Of a DNA stretch of 64,000 bases, positions 53,934 to 62,887 are shown one piece after another. The stretch is from NCBI GenBank assembly GCA_019416285.1, contig DXXM01000003.1, positions 1 to 64,000 on the forward strand, in the 5' to 3' direction. How positions within the stretch are numbered: the stretch's first letter is position 1; every line of letters begins with the position of its first letter. The notes below the pieces were generated by a model. It was given only the letters and a program-made list of their open reading frames with translations. It was not told where the DNA came from and ran no database searches. A program made the translations under genes and the position numbers. Source of the DNA: Bacteroidales bacterium (GTDB lineage: Bacteria > Bacteroidota > Bacteroidia > Bacteroidales > Muribaculaceae).

Positions 53934-55178
53934 ATGACAATCAAAACCAATCTTCTGAAACATCTCTTCCTCTCGACGGCTCTCTGTATGCCGATGGCGG
54001 TCATCATGAGCTCATGCTCCGATGACGATGATAAAGTTGAAATCACCTATCCCGTGGCTGTCACCGAGACTCTTCCCGCTGACCTTCCCGCAGATTATCA
54101 GGTGAAATCAGGTTCACTTGTCTACAACGAACTCAACACCGGCAATACCTACACCTTCAACCTGCCGCTGACAGGCACCGAGACCATCAGGACCGGTACA
54201 TACAACATCGAAGGCAACATGGTTGTGGCTTTCGCCGGCGAATCAGGCGAGACCGAGCTCACCCTCCGTGCCGTCGCCACTCAGAAGGTAATCACCGAGA
54301 CAACTCAGAATGTTCCTCTCCAGTGGTTCTTCTACAATCCCGACAACACTCTCGTGTTCGGTGAGATTTACTTTGCAGGCTCACGCAACGCCGCCGGCAC
54401 AAACGGTCTCTACGACACATATTTCACCATCTACAATAACACTGACTCCGTGATTTACGCCGACGGCATCGCAATCGCCGAGAGCAAGTTCGTCAACACC
54501 ATCACTGACAAAATTCTCACTCCGGCCAATGAGCCCGAGGCCAACTTCACCGCGCAGACAATATATGTCATCCCCGGTTCAGGCAAGGATGTTGCCATCA
54601 ATCCCGGTGAGTCAATAAAGATAGTCGACCAGGCCATAGACTGGAGCGCTCAGGTTGCCGGTGCTCTCAATCATACTGACGCTGACTTCGAGTGGTATGA
54701 TCTTTCGTCAAGCGCAAGTGTGGTTGACACCGACAATCCTGATGTGCCCAATCTCGACAAGTGGTTCTCCTACAGCCCGACAATATGGATTCCCTCGAAC
54801 CAGTGTAACCGCTCATACGCACTCGTGCGTTTCCCCGAAGGCATGACTTCCGAGAAGTTCCTCGCCGAGCAGGACGGCACCTACAAATATGTCAACGCAG
54901 CCACCGGCCGTGAGATGACCGGAACCAAGTGCTATCTCATCAAGAATGAGTGGATTGTGGACGGTGTTAACCTCTGCCCCGACGAAGGCTTCACCCAGGG
55001 CGCCCTCAGCGTACGCATCGATGCCGGTCATGCCGCAATCTCTGAAATCAAGGTCGACAAAAACCGTTTCGGCCGCAAATTCGTGCGCAAGACTTCCGGT
55101 GTTTCTGCCGCAGGCCATACAATCCTCCAGGACACCGACGATTCCGGCGCTGATTTCAACGTGGTTTCCGCAAACTAA
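53934..55178 (+). CDS. DUF4876 surface lipoprotein
   Basis: The 414-residue lipoprotein has lipid cysteine C28 followed by SDDDD (residues 29-33), the lipoprotein export signal known from Bacteroides fragilis, so it should be displayed on the outer face. The body is beta-rich and matches DUF4876 as I know it (AGSRNAAGTNGLYDTYFTIYNNTDSVIYADGIAI; WIPSNQCNRSYALVRFPE). Placed directly after a TonB receptor, it is positioned like a SusD- or HmuY-type ligand-capture partner. That role is inference. Confidence 0.82.
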   Translation: MTIKTNLLKHLFLSTALCMPMAVIMSSCSDDDDKVEITYPVAVTETLPADLPADYQVKSGSLVYNELNTGNTYTFNLPLTGTETIRTGTYNIEGNMVVAFAGESGETELTLRAVATQKVITETTQNVPLQWFFYNPDNTLVFGEIYFAGSRNAAGTNGLYDTYFTIYNNTDSVIYADGIAIAESKFVNTITDKILTPANEPEANFTAQTIYVIPGSGKDVAINPGESIKIVDQAIDWSAQVAGALNHTDADFEWYDLSSSASVVDTDNPDVPNLDKWFSYSPTIWIPSNQCNRSYALVRFPEGMTSEKFLAEQDGTYKYVNAATGREMTGTKCYLIKNEWIVDGVNLCPDEGFTQGALSVRIDAGHAAISEIKVDKNRFGRKFVRKTSGVSAAGHTILQDTDDSGADFNVVSAN

Positions 55179-55187
55179 TCTATTTTT

Positions 55188-56732
55188 ATGATGAATAGCA
55201 CCGCACGCAAAATACTCGCACTCACAGGCCTTATTGCAGTCGTGACATCCTTTTCGGATGTCGCGGCGCAATCCGGTCAGCTTGTCCGTGAGGTGCAGAC
55301 GCGCTCTCTTCCGGTGGCCGAGCGCAGGATGGCCGAATTTCAGGCCAATCCCGCCGCCATGAGCTACCGCGACAGCATGGCGCTCTCCGTCCTTTCTGCT
55401 TCCGGCGACTATCTCCATGAGGAGAAAGCCGCCATGGAGCAGCTCGGCCGCGGACATTCGCTTTTCGCTCTCGGTGCCCGCTCCTATATGCCCGTGGGCA
55501 GTGACGGTACAGCCTGGGGTGGCGCGGAGTTCGTCACCGGACTCTACCGCGATTTGCGCTGGACCGACTGTATCGATTATGAGCGCGTGGCTCCCTACGT
55601 GCTCGGCGATGAGGTGGGCGGAAATCTCAGTACGCGCCGCTATTCCTTTTCCGGAGGCTATGCCCGCGTAGCCGGAGCCTGGAGCTTCGGCGCTCATGCA
55701 GCCTATCGTGCTGAAATGGCCTACCGCAACCGTGACCCGCGAGTGAAGACTGTGGTATCAGACCTCGATATCGACCTCGGAGTGACGCGCAAGGTATCCC
55801 GGACCCACGTCGCCGGACTCTCCGCCGGTCTCAATGTCTACCGTCAGAACTGCGACCTCGATTTCTACAATCCTGTAAATCAGATTCAGACCTACACGCT
55901 CACCGGTATGGGTACATATTACCGCCGTTTCATGGGCAACACCAATAAAAACAGCGGTTACGAGTCAGTCGGTTACCGTGCGTCGCTCCAGTTCCTGCCT
56001 GTCGGCGGCTCGGGCCTTTCCGTTTCGGCCGGATTCAGCCACTACCGCATGGAGCAGCGTCTGAGAAACTTCAACAACCTGACTCTCGGATTCACCGGCA
56101 ACGACATCGTGGATTTCTCCGCCGCCTACAGCATGGTGCTCGCTCCGTCGCTGCTCTTCGCTCCGCGTGTCAGCGCAAGGCTCTTCAGTCGTGACGGAAC
56201 CGAAAACCTTTTCGGCACATCGGCCGGCGCGAGCTACGAGAAAATCGGTTCCCGCAAGCCATACGCCCACAAAATCACCACCGTGAGCCTCGTCCTTCCG
56301 CTCCAGATAGGTACCTCGGACAGATACCTGACCCTCACACCTTCGACCACCTACTCGAAGAACCGCGAGACCTACAATGACCCCGTCAGACTGCTCTCCG
56401 TGTCGCAGCTCACTCCGCGACTCGACATCGACGGCTCGCTGCTCTTTCAGGGAAAATGGCTTCTGCGGGCCACTATCGGCGGCGAATATCGCACATCGCA
56501 CTCGGAAACCTCCGACCTCGGCGATCTCGATGTGTCGACATCGCTCGGACAGTGTGTGGTCAATAATTTCGCAATGCTCAAGGCCTCGCGCCTGGGACTG
56601 GACGCCGGTGTGAGCATGAGCCGCGAGATAGGTCGTATTCTCTACGGTCTCTCGCTCGGCTACAGCATGGCCGACTACCGCGACCACGGTACAGCTCATG
56701 GCGCCATCGTCACTCTCTCCGCCACTTTCTGA
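55188..56732 (+). CDS. DUF6850 family outer-membrane beta-barrel protein
   Basis: The 514-residue protein has a signal peptide (cleavage after about VAAQ) and then alternating strands typical of an outer-membrane barrel, ending in an aromatic-terminated strand (GAIVTLSATF). I recognise the family as DUF6850 from its company with DUF4876. It begins 9 bases after that gene. It may be a second channel or a scaffold for the receptor. Function unknown. Confidence 0.75.
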   Translation: MMNSTARKILALTGLIAVVTSFSDVAAQSGQLVREVQTRSLPVAERRMAEFQANPAAMSYRDSMALSVLSASGDYLHEEKAAMEQLGRGHSLFALGARSYMPVGSDGTAWGGAEFVTGLYRDLRWTDCIDYERVAPYVLGDEVGGNLSTRRYSFSGGYARVAGAWSFGAHAAYRAEMAYRNRDPRVKTVVSDLDIDLGVTRKVSRTHVAGLSAGLNVYRQNCDLDFYNPVNQIQTYTLTGMGTYYRRFMGNTNKNSGYESVGYRASLQFLPVGGSGLSVSAGFSHYRMEQRLRNFNNLTLGFTGNDIVDFSAAYSMVLAPSLLFAPRVSARLFSRDGTENLFGTSAGASYEKIGSRKPYAHKITTVSLVLPLQIGTSDRYLTLTPSTTYSKNRETYNDPVRLLSVSQLTPRLDIDGSLLFQGKWLLRATIGGEYRTSHSETSDLGDLDVSTSLGQCVVNNFAMLKASRLGLDAGVSMSREIGRILYGLSLGYSMADYRDHGTAHGAIVTLSATF

Positions 56733-56770
56733 AACACAATATTCCAAAACATAACATCTTAATATAAAAT

Positions 56771-57667
56771 ATGGCTACAGATTCGGTCATATCCGTCAAA
56801 AATCTCACCCAGCGTTACGGCACCGGCAGAGTCATCTACCGCGACCTTAGCTTCGAGGTGCCCAAGGGACGCATCCTCGGTCTGCTCGGCAAGAACGGCA
56901 CGGGTAAGACAACCACTATAAATATACTCATGGGCTATCTCAAGCCCCAGGCCGGCGAGTGCCGGATTTTCGGTGAGGATATCAACAGCCTCTCGCCCGT
57001 CACACGCTCGCGCATCGCGCTGCTCATCGAGGGTCATGTGCAGTATTCGTTCATGACCATCGCGCAGATTGAGCGTTTCTACTCGAAATTCTATCCGAAC
57101 TGGAACAGCGCTGCTTACTATGAGCTGATGGCTAAACTCCACGTGTCTCCCGGACAGAAAATCTCGTCCATGTCCTGCGGTCAGCGCTCGCAGGTGGCTC
57201 TCGGCCTCATCCTTGCTCAGAACGCCGACCTGCTCGTGCTCGACGATTTCTCGCTCGGTCTCGATCCCGGTTACCGCCGTCTGTTCATCGACTATCTCCG
57301 CGAGTTCGCCAAAGCCGAGGAAAAGACCGTGTTCATGACCTCACACATCATCCAGGACCTCGAGCGCCTGATTGACGACTGTATCATTCTCGACTACGGC
57401 AAGATTCTCACTCAGATGCCTGTGGGTGACCTGCTGCGTGATTTCTCGCGCTACACTCTCACCACCGAGGCCGGTGCGGAGGCTTTCGCTTCGGACGACA
57501 CCTTCATCAACCCCGGCAAAATCAGAAATGAACTTGAGTTTTACACCTTCGAGCCCCTCGACTCCGTAAAGGCGCGTCTCGACCGCCTCGGCATTTCTTC
57601 AGGCGACCTTGCCCGTCAGGAAATGTCGCTTGAGGACGCTTTCATAGGTCTGACCGGTAAATATTGA
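56771..57667 (+). CDS. ABC transporter ATP-binding protein with altered Walker B
   Basis: A 298-residue single-domain ABC ATPase. Walker A is GKNGTGKT (40-47); the signature is MSCGQR (134-139) rather than LSGGQ; Walker B is LLVLDD (154-159), with Asp159 where the catalytic Glu normally lies; the switch histidine H192 (TSH) is present. About 95 residues after the core form a C-terminal domain. It pairs with the membrane protein 7 bases downstream. The Asp substitution suggests slowed or different ATP turnover, though the rest of the site is intact. Confidence 0.88.
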   Translation: MATDSVISVKNLTQRYGTGRVIYRDLSFEVPKGRILGLLGKNGTGKTTTINILMGYLKPQAGECRIFGEDINSLSPVTRSRIALLIEGHVQYSFMTIAQIERFYSKFYPNWNSAAYYELMAKLHVSPGQKISSMSCGQRSQVALGLILAQNADLLVLDDFSLGLDPGYRRLFIDYLREFAKAEEKTVFMTSHIIQDLERLIDDCIILDYGKILTQMPVGDLLRDFSRYTLTTEAGAEAFASDDTFINPGKIRNELEFYTFEPLDSVKARLDRLGISSGDLARQEMSLEDAFIGLTGKY

Positions 57668-57674
57668 AAAAGAC

Positions 57675-58346
57675 ATGGAAAAAGCACTGATATTCAAAGA
57701 ATGGGTGAAAACACGCATGGCGTTTTTCATCTGCCTCGCGTTTGCCGTCTGTGTGACGCTCTATGCTGTCCTTATGATGAAGCGTCTGATTGAGCTGAAA
57801 GGTGTCGAACACCTGTGGCTCATCATGCTCCTCAAGGACAATACGTTTATCGATATCATAAAGTATGTTCCGATGGTTGTCGGGCTTGCTATCGGTGTGG
57901 CTCAGATGGCTCCCGAAATGGCGCAGAAACGTCTCAAGCTCACCCTCCATCTCCCTTATCCTCAGATGAAACTCGTCGGCCTCATGCTCCTTACGGGCCT
58001 GATGGAGCTGCTGGTTATCTATCTGGTTCAGGGTGTGATTATCGCCGTGTTTGACTCCACGGTAATCCCTTCGGAGCTTGTGTCGAGAATCATGCTGACC
58101 ACTCTTCCCTGGTTCTTCGCCGGTTTCACGGCCTATCTCTTCGTGACAGCCATCTGTCTGGAGGGCACATGGCGTCGGCGCGTCATCATGGCTCTTCTCG
58201 GCATAGCCGTGCTGATGGTCTATTTCCTTCAGCCTGTCCCCGAGGCCTACAACGGCATGCTCTTTCTGCTCATCGTGGTGACTCTTCTGCTGTCGCTGCT
58301 TTCGTTTGGTTCAATAGTCCGGTTCAAGGAGGGCCGTCAGGATTGA
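57675..58346 (+). CDS. ABC transporter membrane subunit
   Basis: The 223-residue inner-membrane protein has six helices (first MAFFICLAFAVCVTLYAVLMM; others at about 57-70, 95-120, 137-160, 168-186 and 192-214). This is the topology of ABC-2-type permeases. It sits 7 bases after the ATPase gene and 4 before the DUF4857 gene, so the three likely form one complex. I do not recognise the family more closely. Confidence 0.72.
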   Translation: MEKALIFKEWVKTRMAFFICLAFAVCVTLYAVLMMKRLIELKGVEHLWLIMLLKDNTFIDIIKYVPMVVGLAIGVAQMAPEMAQKRLKLTLHLPYPQMKLVGLMLLTGLMELLVIYLVQGVIIAVFDSTVIPSELVSRIMLTTLPWFFAGFTAYLFVTAICLEGTWRRRVIMALLGIAVLMVYFLQPVPEAYNGMLFLLIVVTLLLSLLSFGSIVRFKEGRQD

Positions 58347-58350
58347 TTTC

Positions 58351-59592
58351 ATGAAAAAGATATATCTCATTATATTAGTAGCTCTCAGCATCTTTGTTCT
58401 GTCATGGTTCCTGCCGTGGCTCTATTCGATAATTTTCCCCGTTGGCGGCTCTGATCCTTTCGTGGCCTATTCGCCTGTGAGCAATCAGATGATTGTCAGC
58501 GAAATCGGAGATGGGAGCAAGACTGAAATCTATGCCGTCGACAGCGAGGGCAATCCCACCGGCGAGGCCTACACCAAGAGTGACCGCGATTCCCTTCTGC
58601 CGCAGATCTATTTCACCCAGCTCATGGCCCAGGAGCGCATGCCCGACACAATCGCCGGCATAGAGATGACTGTCCCCGCGCTCAAGCATGGCCAGTGGGT
58701 GTTCTCCTCGCTTCCCCGCGACATCAACAAAGTGTTCCCCGACGTCTATCTCATCATGGAGTCGATGCCTGAGCGTATCGACCTCGAGGACCCGACGGAA
58801 GTGTTCCGCTTCCGCAACGGCGAGGTGGAGTTTGTCGACATGGCTACCAATTCCGTTGTCGAAGGCCGCTCGCGCCGCTTCACGGAGATTTTCAAATCGC
58901 GTGATTTCAAATTCCCGCTGAAGAGCTTTTCGGCAAACATCACAAGCCGCAAGCCTTACGATGAGGGCTATCTTATGGTCGATGACGCAGGCGACATATA
59001 TCACCTTAAGATGCGTGCGGGTCGCCCCTACATGATGAAGGTTCAGAAGCCGGATTCAGTCCGTGTCGCCCATGTGTTCGTGATGGAAAATGTCGACACA
59101 CGTCATCTTGGTCTTGTCACCGACGAGGCCAACCGTCTCTACGTGCTTGAGCATGAGGGATACCGTCTCATTCCCCTCGAAGTAGGGGAGGTCGACCCCC
59201 GGAAGGACAGAATATCCGTTGTCAAGAACCTCTTCAACTGGGTGGTGAAGATTACCGACAACGAAGGTGTCCGCTGGACCGCTCTCGACGCCGAGACCTA
59301 CGCGCCGCTTGCCCGCTACTCGCGCGCCTACACTGAAAGCACCTCCGAGAAGGTGGCATCTTTCATCTTTCCCTTCACCCTGTCATTTACCGACATCTCC
59401 GACTGCTATGCTTCTCCGCGTTTTGCGGATGTGTCCTGGCGTGCATTTTTCCTTAACATTCTCCTCTCTCTCATTCTCCTGGTGAGCCTCCGCCGGGGCG
59501 GTTTCCCGTGGCGTTGTTCGGTCGGAGGTGCCGTCATCACTCTTTTTTGTGGAATATTCTCCTTCATACCGATGATGCTTATCAGAAATTAA
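58351..59592 (+). CDS. DUF4857 domain membrane protein
   Basis: The 413-residue protein has one N-terminal helix (about residues 3-25), a large periplasmic domain (residues 30-360, beginning FPVGGSDPFVAYSPVSNQMIVSE) and two C-terminal helices (FFLNILLSLILLVSL and AVITLFCGIFSFIPMMLI). This architecture and its place beside an ABC pair match DUF4857 as I know it. It could link the ABC complex to the lipoproteins or receptor across the periplasm, an inference. Confidence 0.75.
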   Translation: MKKIYLIILVALSIFVLSWFLPWLYSIIFPVGGSDPFVAYSPVSNQMIVSEIGDGSKTEIYAVDSEGNPTGEAYTKSDRDSLLPQIYFTQLMAQERMPDTIAGIEMTVPALKHGQWVFSSLPRDINKVFPDVYLIMESMPERIDLEDPTEVFRFRNGEVEFVDMATNSVVEGRSRRFTEIFKSRDFKFPLKSFSANITSRKPYDEGYLMVDDAGDIYHLKMRAGRPYMMKVQKPDSVRVAHVFVMENVDTRHLGLVTDEANRLYVLEHEGYRLIPLEVGEVDPRKDRISVVKNLFNWVVKITDNEGVRWTALDAETYAPLARYSRAYTESTSEKVASFIFPFTLSFTDISDCYASPRFADVSWRAFFLNILLSLILLVSLRRGGFPWRCSVGGAVITLFCGIFSFIPMMLIRN

Positions 59593-59626
59593 TTAACTTT
59601 GCCAACAATTAAAAACAGTAATAACA

Positions 59627-60238
59627 ATGAAAAAGACCTCACTATTTACATTCCTTGCAGCTATCTGCATCATGCTCGCTTCTTGTGGCGGCAACTCTGC
59701 CAAATCCGGTTCTGAATCAGCTCCTGCGGCCATCAGCGTCGACGAAGTGCTCGCCAATGCCGACAACATGCTCGGCGACACTATCGTCATCGAGGGCGTA
59801 TGCTCTCACCTTTGTGCCCACGGCGGCAAGAAAGCCTTCATCGCCGGTTCAGCCGACAGCATCATGCTCCGCTGCGAAGCCTTCCCCCTCATGGGTGAAC
59901 CCTTCCCGAAAAATGTTGTCCGTCGTCCTCTTCAGGTCAAGGGAGTTCTCTGCGAGGAGCGTATTGACGAAGCTGCTATCCAGGAAATGATCCGCCAAAA
60001 CAACGAAGCCATCGCTGCTGCCGAAGCTAACGGAGCACTCAACGACTCCACCAAGACTGAAAAGGAAAGCGGCTGCACCACAGAGCGCACAGCCAAAGGT
60101 CAGCGCAACCTCACCACCTTCGACGAGCGCATAGCCGACTTCCGCGCCAAAATTGCCGCCCGTCAGGAAAAAGAAGGCAAACCCTACCTCTCCTACTACT
60201 ACCTCCAGGCCGTCTCCTACGACGTCCTCCCCGAATAA
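59627..60238 (+). CDS. Lipoprotein with a Cys-His-Cys-His cluster, OB-fold-like
   Basis: The 203-residue lipoprotein (C20 in LASCGG) lacks a surface-export signal, so it is probably periplasmic. Residues 40-110 resemble an OB fold (DTIVIEGVCSHLCAHGGKKAFIAG...LRCEAF), with a tight cluster C59-x-H61-x-C63-x-H65 that could bind a metal. Further cysteines follow at C83 and in the GVLCEER and SGCTTE segments. The final half is helical and charged. It closes the operon before a strong terminator. Function unknown. Confidence 0.7.
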   Translation: MKKTSLFTFLAAICIMLASCGGNSAKSGSESAPAAISVDEVLANADNMLGDTIVIEGVCSHLCAHGGKKAFIAGSADSIMLRCEAFPLMGEPFPKNVVRRPLQVKGVLCEERIDEAAIQEMIRQNNEAIAAAEANGALNDSTKTEKESGCTTERTAKGQRNLTTFDERIADFRAKIAARQEKEGKPYLSYYYLQAVSYDVLPE

Positions 60239-60268
60239 ACCTACGGATAGTTTCTATAACATCAATTG

Positions 60269-60301
60269 CAGAGTCATCCCAGACGGATGACTCTGTTTTT
60301 T
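60269..60301 (+). terminator. Strong terminator of the TonB/ABC operon
   Basis: CAGAGTCATCC (60269-60279) pairs perfectly with GGATGACTCTG (60285-60295) around a five-base loop and is followed by TTTTTT (60296-60301). Confidence 0.85.
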
Positions 60302-60406
60302 ATATCCAAAAGGCTTCTATTCCTTTAAAATAAGATCATTGCCCTGTCCTATATTAGAAAAAGGGGAAACGAGTGATATTTATGGGGTGGGTTGGGGAAT
60401 ATTTAT

Positions 60407-60414
60407 TAATTTTG
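60407..60414 (+). promoter_or_regulatory. -7 element of the cobalamin genes
   Basis: TAATTTTG at 60407-60414 would start transcription near 60421, about 110 bases before cobU. I looked for a cobalamin riboswitch in 60239-60531 and saw none of its landmarks. Confidence 0.5.
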
Positions 60415-60531
60415 TGTCGCAATATAGTGGAGGATGACAGGATGCGTCGGAAATGGCGCTGCTTTTTCATTCTCAAAATGGAATTGCCTGTGGATAGAGC
60501 GATGTGTGCGCAGAAAATAATAAAGTGAAAT

Positions 60532-61041
60532 ATGATAATAATGGTAACAGGAGGACAGCGCTCGGGCAAAAGCCTTTTTGCCGAAAAGCTTGCTCTGTCG
60601 CTTTCGGACCGTCCCGTATATCTTGCCACCGCGCAGGTCTGTGACGATGATTTCCGTCACCGCGTGGATGTCCACCAGGCGCGCCGCGGACCGCAGTGGA
60701 CCACCATAGAGGAACCTTTGCATGTCGACGAAGCCGGTGTGAAGGACGGTGACGTGGTGGTGTTCGACTGCCTGACGCTGTGGGCCACAAACTGGTTCTT
60801 CCAATCAGGCGAAGATGTTGATGCGGCTCTTGCCGAGATGCGGCCGCGTCTCGACTCTCTTTTCGCTTCCGGAGCCACCATAGTGTTTGTCACCAACGAA
60901 ATAGGTCTCGGCGGCATCTCCGAAAACGCTCTCCAGCGCCGTTTCACCGACCTGCAGGGGGCCATCAACCAGTACGTCGCCTCCCGTGCCGATGAGGTGC
61001 ATCTGATAGTCTCGGGAATAGATGTCAGAATCAAACCGTAA
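60532..61041 (+). CDS. cobU: Adenosylcobinamide kinase / guanylyltransferase
   Basis: The 169-residue bifunctional enzyme has the P-loop GGQRSGKS (residues 7-14) and the GMP-accepting histidine region FRHRVDVHQARRGPQW (H48 likely). VVFDCLTLW and FVTNEIGLGG complete the family pattern. It activates adenosylcobinamide to the GDP form, the entry to nucleotide-loop assembly. It can serve salvage of imported corrinoids as well as de novo synthesis. Confidence 0.93.
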   Translation: MIIMVTGGQRSGKSLFAEKLALSLSDRPVYLATAQVCDDDFRHRVDVHQARRGPQWTTIEEPLHVDEAGVKDGDVVVFDCLTLWATNWFFQSGEDVDAALAEMRPRLDSLFASGATIVFVTNEIGLGGISENALQRRFTDLQGAINQYVASRADEVHLIVSGIDVRIKP

Positions 61042-61077
61042 GAAATCTAATCATCAATACTCTGCAATATACAGCTC

Positions 61078-62115
61078 ATGAAATTCTCAATAAAACCGGT
61101 CGACACTTCGATGGAAGCGGCTGTGACAGATAAAATAGACAATCTGACCAAACCCAAAGGCTCACTCGGACGACTCGAAGAGCTCGCGCGCCGCATCTGT
61201 TTTATCCAGCGGACACTTACGCCCGAACTGCACGAACCACATAATGTGCTTTTCGCCGCCGACCATGGCGTCATAGAGGAGGGAGTGAGCGTTTCGCCGA
61301 AAGAGGTGACATGGCAGCAGCTCGGGCATTTCTCGAAAGGTGGTGCGGGCATCAATTTCCTCTGCGAGCAGCATGGTTTCCGCCTGGTGCTCGTGGACGC
61401 CGGTGTGGACTATGATATTCCCGCGGGCCACGGCATCATCGACATGAAAGTCCGCAAGTCGACGCGCAATTTCCTCCACGGCCCCGCCATGACAGCCGAT
61501 GAATTTGACCTCTGCCTTGAGCGCGGCGCCGCCGTAATCGACGAAATCCGCCGCACTACCCGCTGCAACATCGTGAGCTTCGGCGAGATGGGCAGCGGCA
61601 ACACTTCGTCGTCCTCCATGTGGATGCACCTCTTCACCGGCATACCTCTCGACCGCTGTATAGGCGCCGGTGCCGGTCTCGACACGACCGGAATCCGCCA
61701 TAAATACGATGTCCTTTCCAGCTCGCTCGCCGCATATTCCGGCGACCTCTCGGTGGAGTCACGTATGGCATGGTTCGGAGGTTATGAGATGGTTATGGCG
61801 GTGGGCGCCATGCTTCGTGCGGCTGAACTCGGCATGATTATAATCGTTGACGGATTCATTATGACAAGCTGCATACTTGCGGCCTCGAAGCTCTGTCCCG
61901 CCGTGCTCGACTATGCTGTTTTCGGGCATCAGGGCGACGAAAGCGGCCACAAACTCATGCTCGAGGCTCTCGGCGTGAAGGCTCTACTGCATCTCGACCT
62001 GCGTCTCGGCGAAGGCTCGGGCGCCGTGTGTGCCTATCCGATAATCGAGTCGGCCGTGAGGATGATAAACCGCATGGATTCCTTTGCTGACGTTGCGGTG
62101 ACAAAATATTTCTGA
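61078..62115 (+). CDS. cobT: Nicotinate-nucleotide-dimethylbenzimidazole phosphoribosyltransferase
   Basis: The 345-residue enzyme has [15 protein letters not shown] near the start, [25 protein letters not shown] and the C-terminal [12 protein letters not shown] with the catalytic glutamate. It makes the alpha-ribazole phosphate lower ligand. It lies 36 bases after cobU. Confidence 0.95.
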   Translation: MKFSIKPVDTSMEAAVTDKIDNLTKPKGSLGRLEELARRICFIQRTLTPELHEPHNVLFAADHGVIEEGVSVSPKEVTWQQLGHFSKGGAGINFLCEQHGFRLVLVDAGVDYDIPAGHGIIDMKVRKSTRNFLHGPAMTADEFDLCLERGAAVIDEIRRTTRCNIVSFGEMGSGNTSSSSMWMHLFTGIPLDRCIGAGAGLDTTGIRHKYDVLSSSLAAYSGDLSVESRMAWFGGYEMVMAVGAMLRAAELGMIIIVDGFIMTSCILAASKLCPAVLDYAVFGHQGDESGHKLMLEALGVKALLHLDLRLGEGSGAVCAYPIIESAVRMINRMDSFADVAVTKYF

Positions 62116-62134
62116 AATTTCTACCGAACTACAG

Positions 62135-62887
62135 ATGAAACGAGTGGCCGCAGCCTTCATACTCTTCACCCGTCTCCCGCTCTGGCGATGGGTATCGCCT
62201 TCGCAGGAAGCCTATTCCGACGCCGTGGTTTTCTGGCCTCTGGTCGGATGGCTCACCGGCGGTGTGACCGCCCTGTGTCTGCTGCTTTTCTCCTGTGTGA
62301 TGCCCTGGCTTCCGGCTGTGGTGCTGTCGATGGAACTACGACTGCTGCTTACGGGCGCTCTCCATGAGGACGGCCTGGCCGACTTCTGCGATGCTTTCGG
62401 CTGCGGAGGAGACAAGGCGAGGATTCTGTCGATAATGAAGGATTCCCACATTGGCACTTACGGAGTTCTCGGGCTGATTTTCTATGCCCTGATGATGGTG
62501 AGCCTCCTCGCGTCCCTTCCTCCGTATGTGGCTGCATGTACGGTATTCGCGGCCGATCCGTTCAGCAAGTTTTGCGCCGGTCAGCTCACGAATTTTCTTG
62601 ACTATGCACGTCCGGAAGGGGCCAAAAACAGGATTTCGTACTCGCGTATGGACTGGTCGCGCCTGCTGGTTCAGGCACTTTTCGGCCTACTTCCGCTCGG
62701 AGTGCTCTGCTCCGTCTGTCCGGAACTGTGTATCGCTGCGGTGTTGCCGGTAGCGACACTGCTGTTGCTGTCATGGATGATGAGGCGGAAAATCGGCGGC
62801 TACACGGGCGACTGCTGCGGCGCCACTTTCCTGCTCTGCGAGCTGTCGATGGTTCTCGGAATCTGTGTTCTTCTGCCTTTGATATGA
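62135..62887 (+). CDS. cobS: Adenosylcobinamide-GDP ribazoletransferase
   Basis: The 250-residue membrane enzyme has six or so helices and the CobS motif HEDGLADFCDAFGCGGDKARILSIMKDSHIGTYG in which the acidic residues bind the substrate. It joins adenosylcobinamide-GDP and ribazole to finish the corrinoid. It overlaps cobC by 4 bases. Confidence 0.93.
   Translation: MKRVAAAFILFTRLPLWRWVSPSQEAYSDAVVFWPLVGWLTGGVTALCLLLFSCVMPWLPAVVLSMELRLLLTGALHEDGLADFCDAFGCGGDKARILSIMKDSHIGTYGVLGLIFYALMMVSLLASLPPYVAACTVFAADPFSKFCAGQLTNFLDYARPEGAKNRISYSRMDWSRLLVQALFGLLPLGVLCSVCPELCIAAVLPVATLLLLSWMMRRKIGGYTGDCCGATFLLCELSMVLGICVLLPLI

Noticed and set aside
60239..60531. Cobalamin riboswitch before cobU
   Set aside because: No B12-box or kissing-loop landmarks seen; only the preceding operon terminator and a -7 element are visible.
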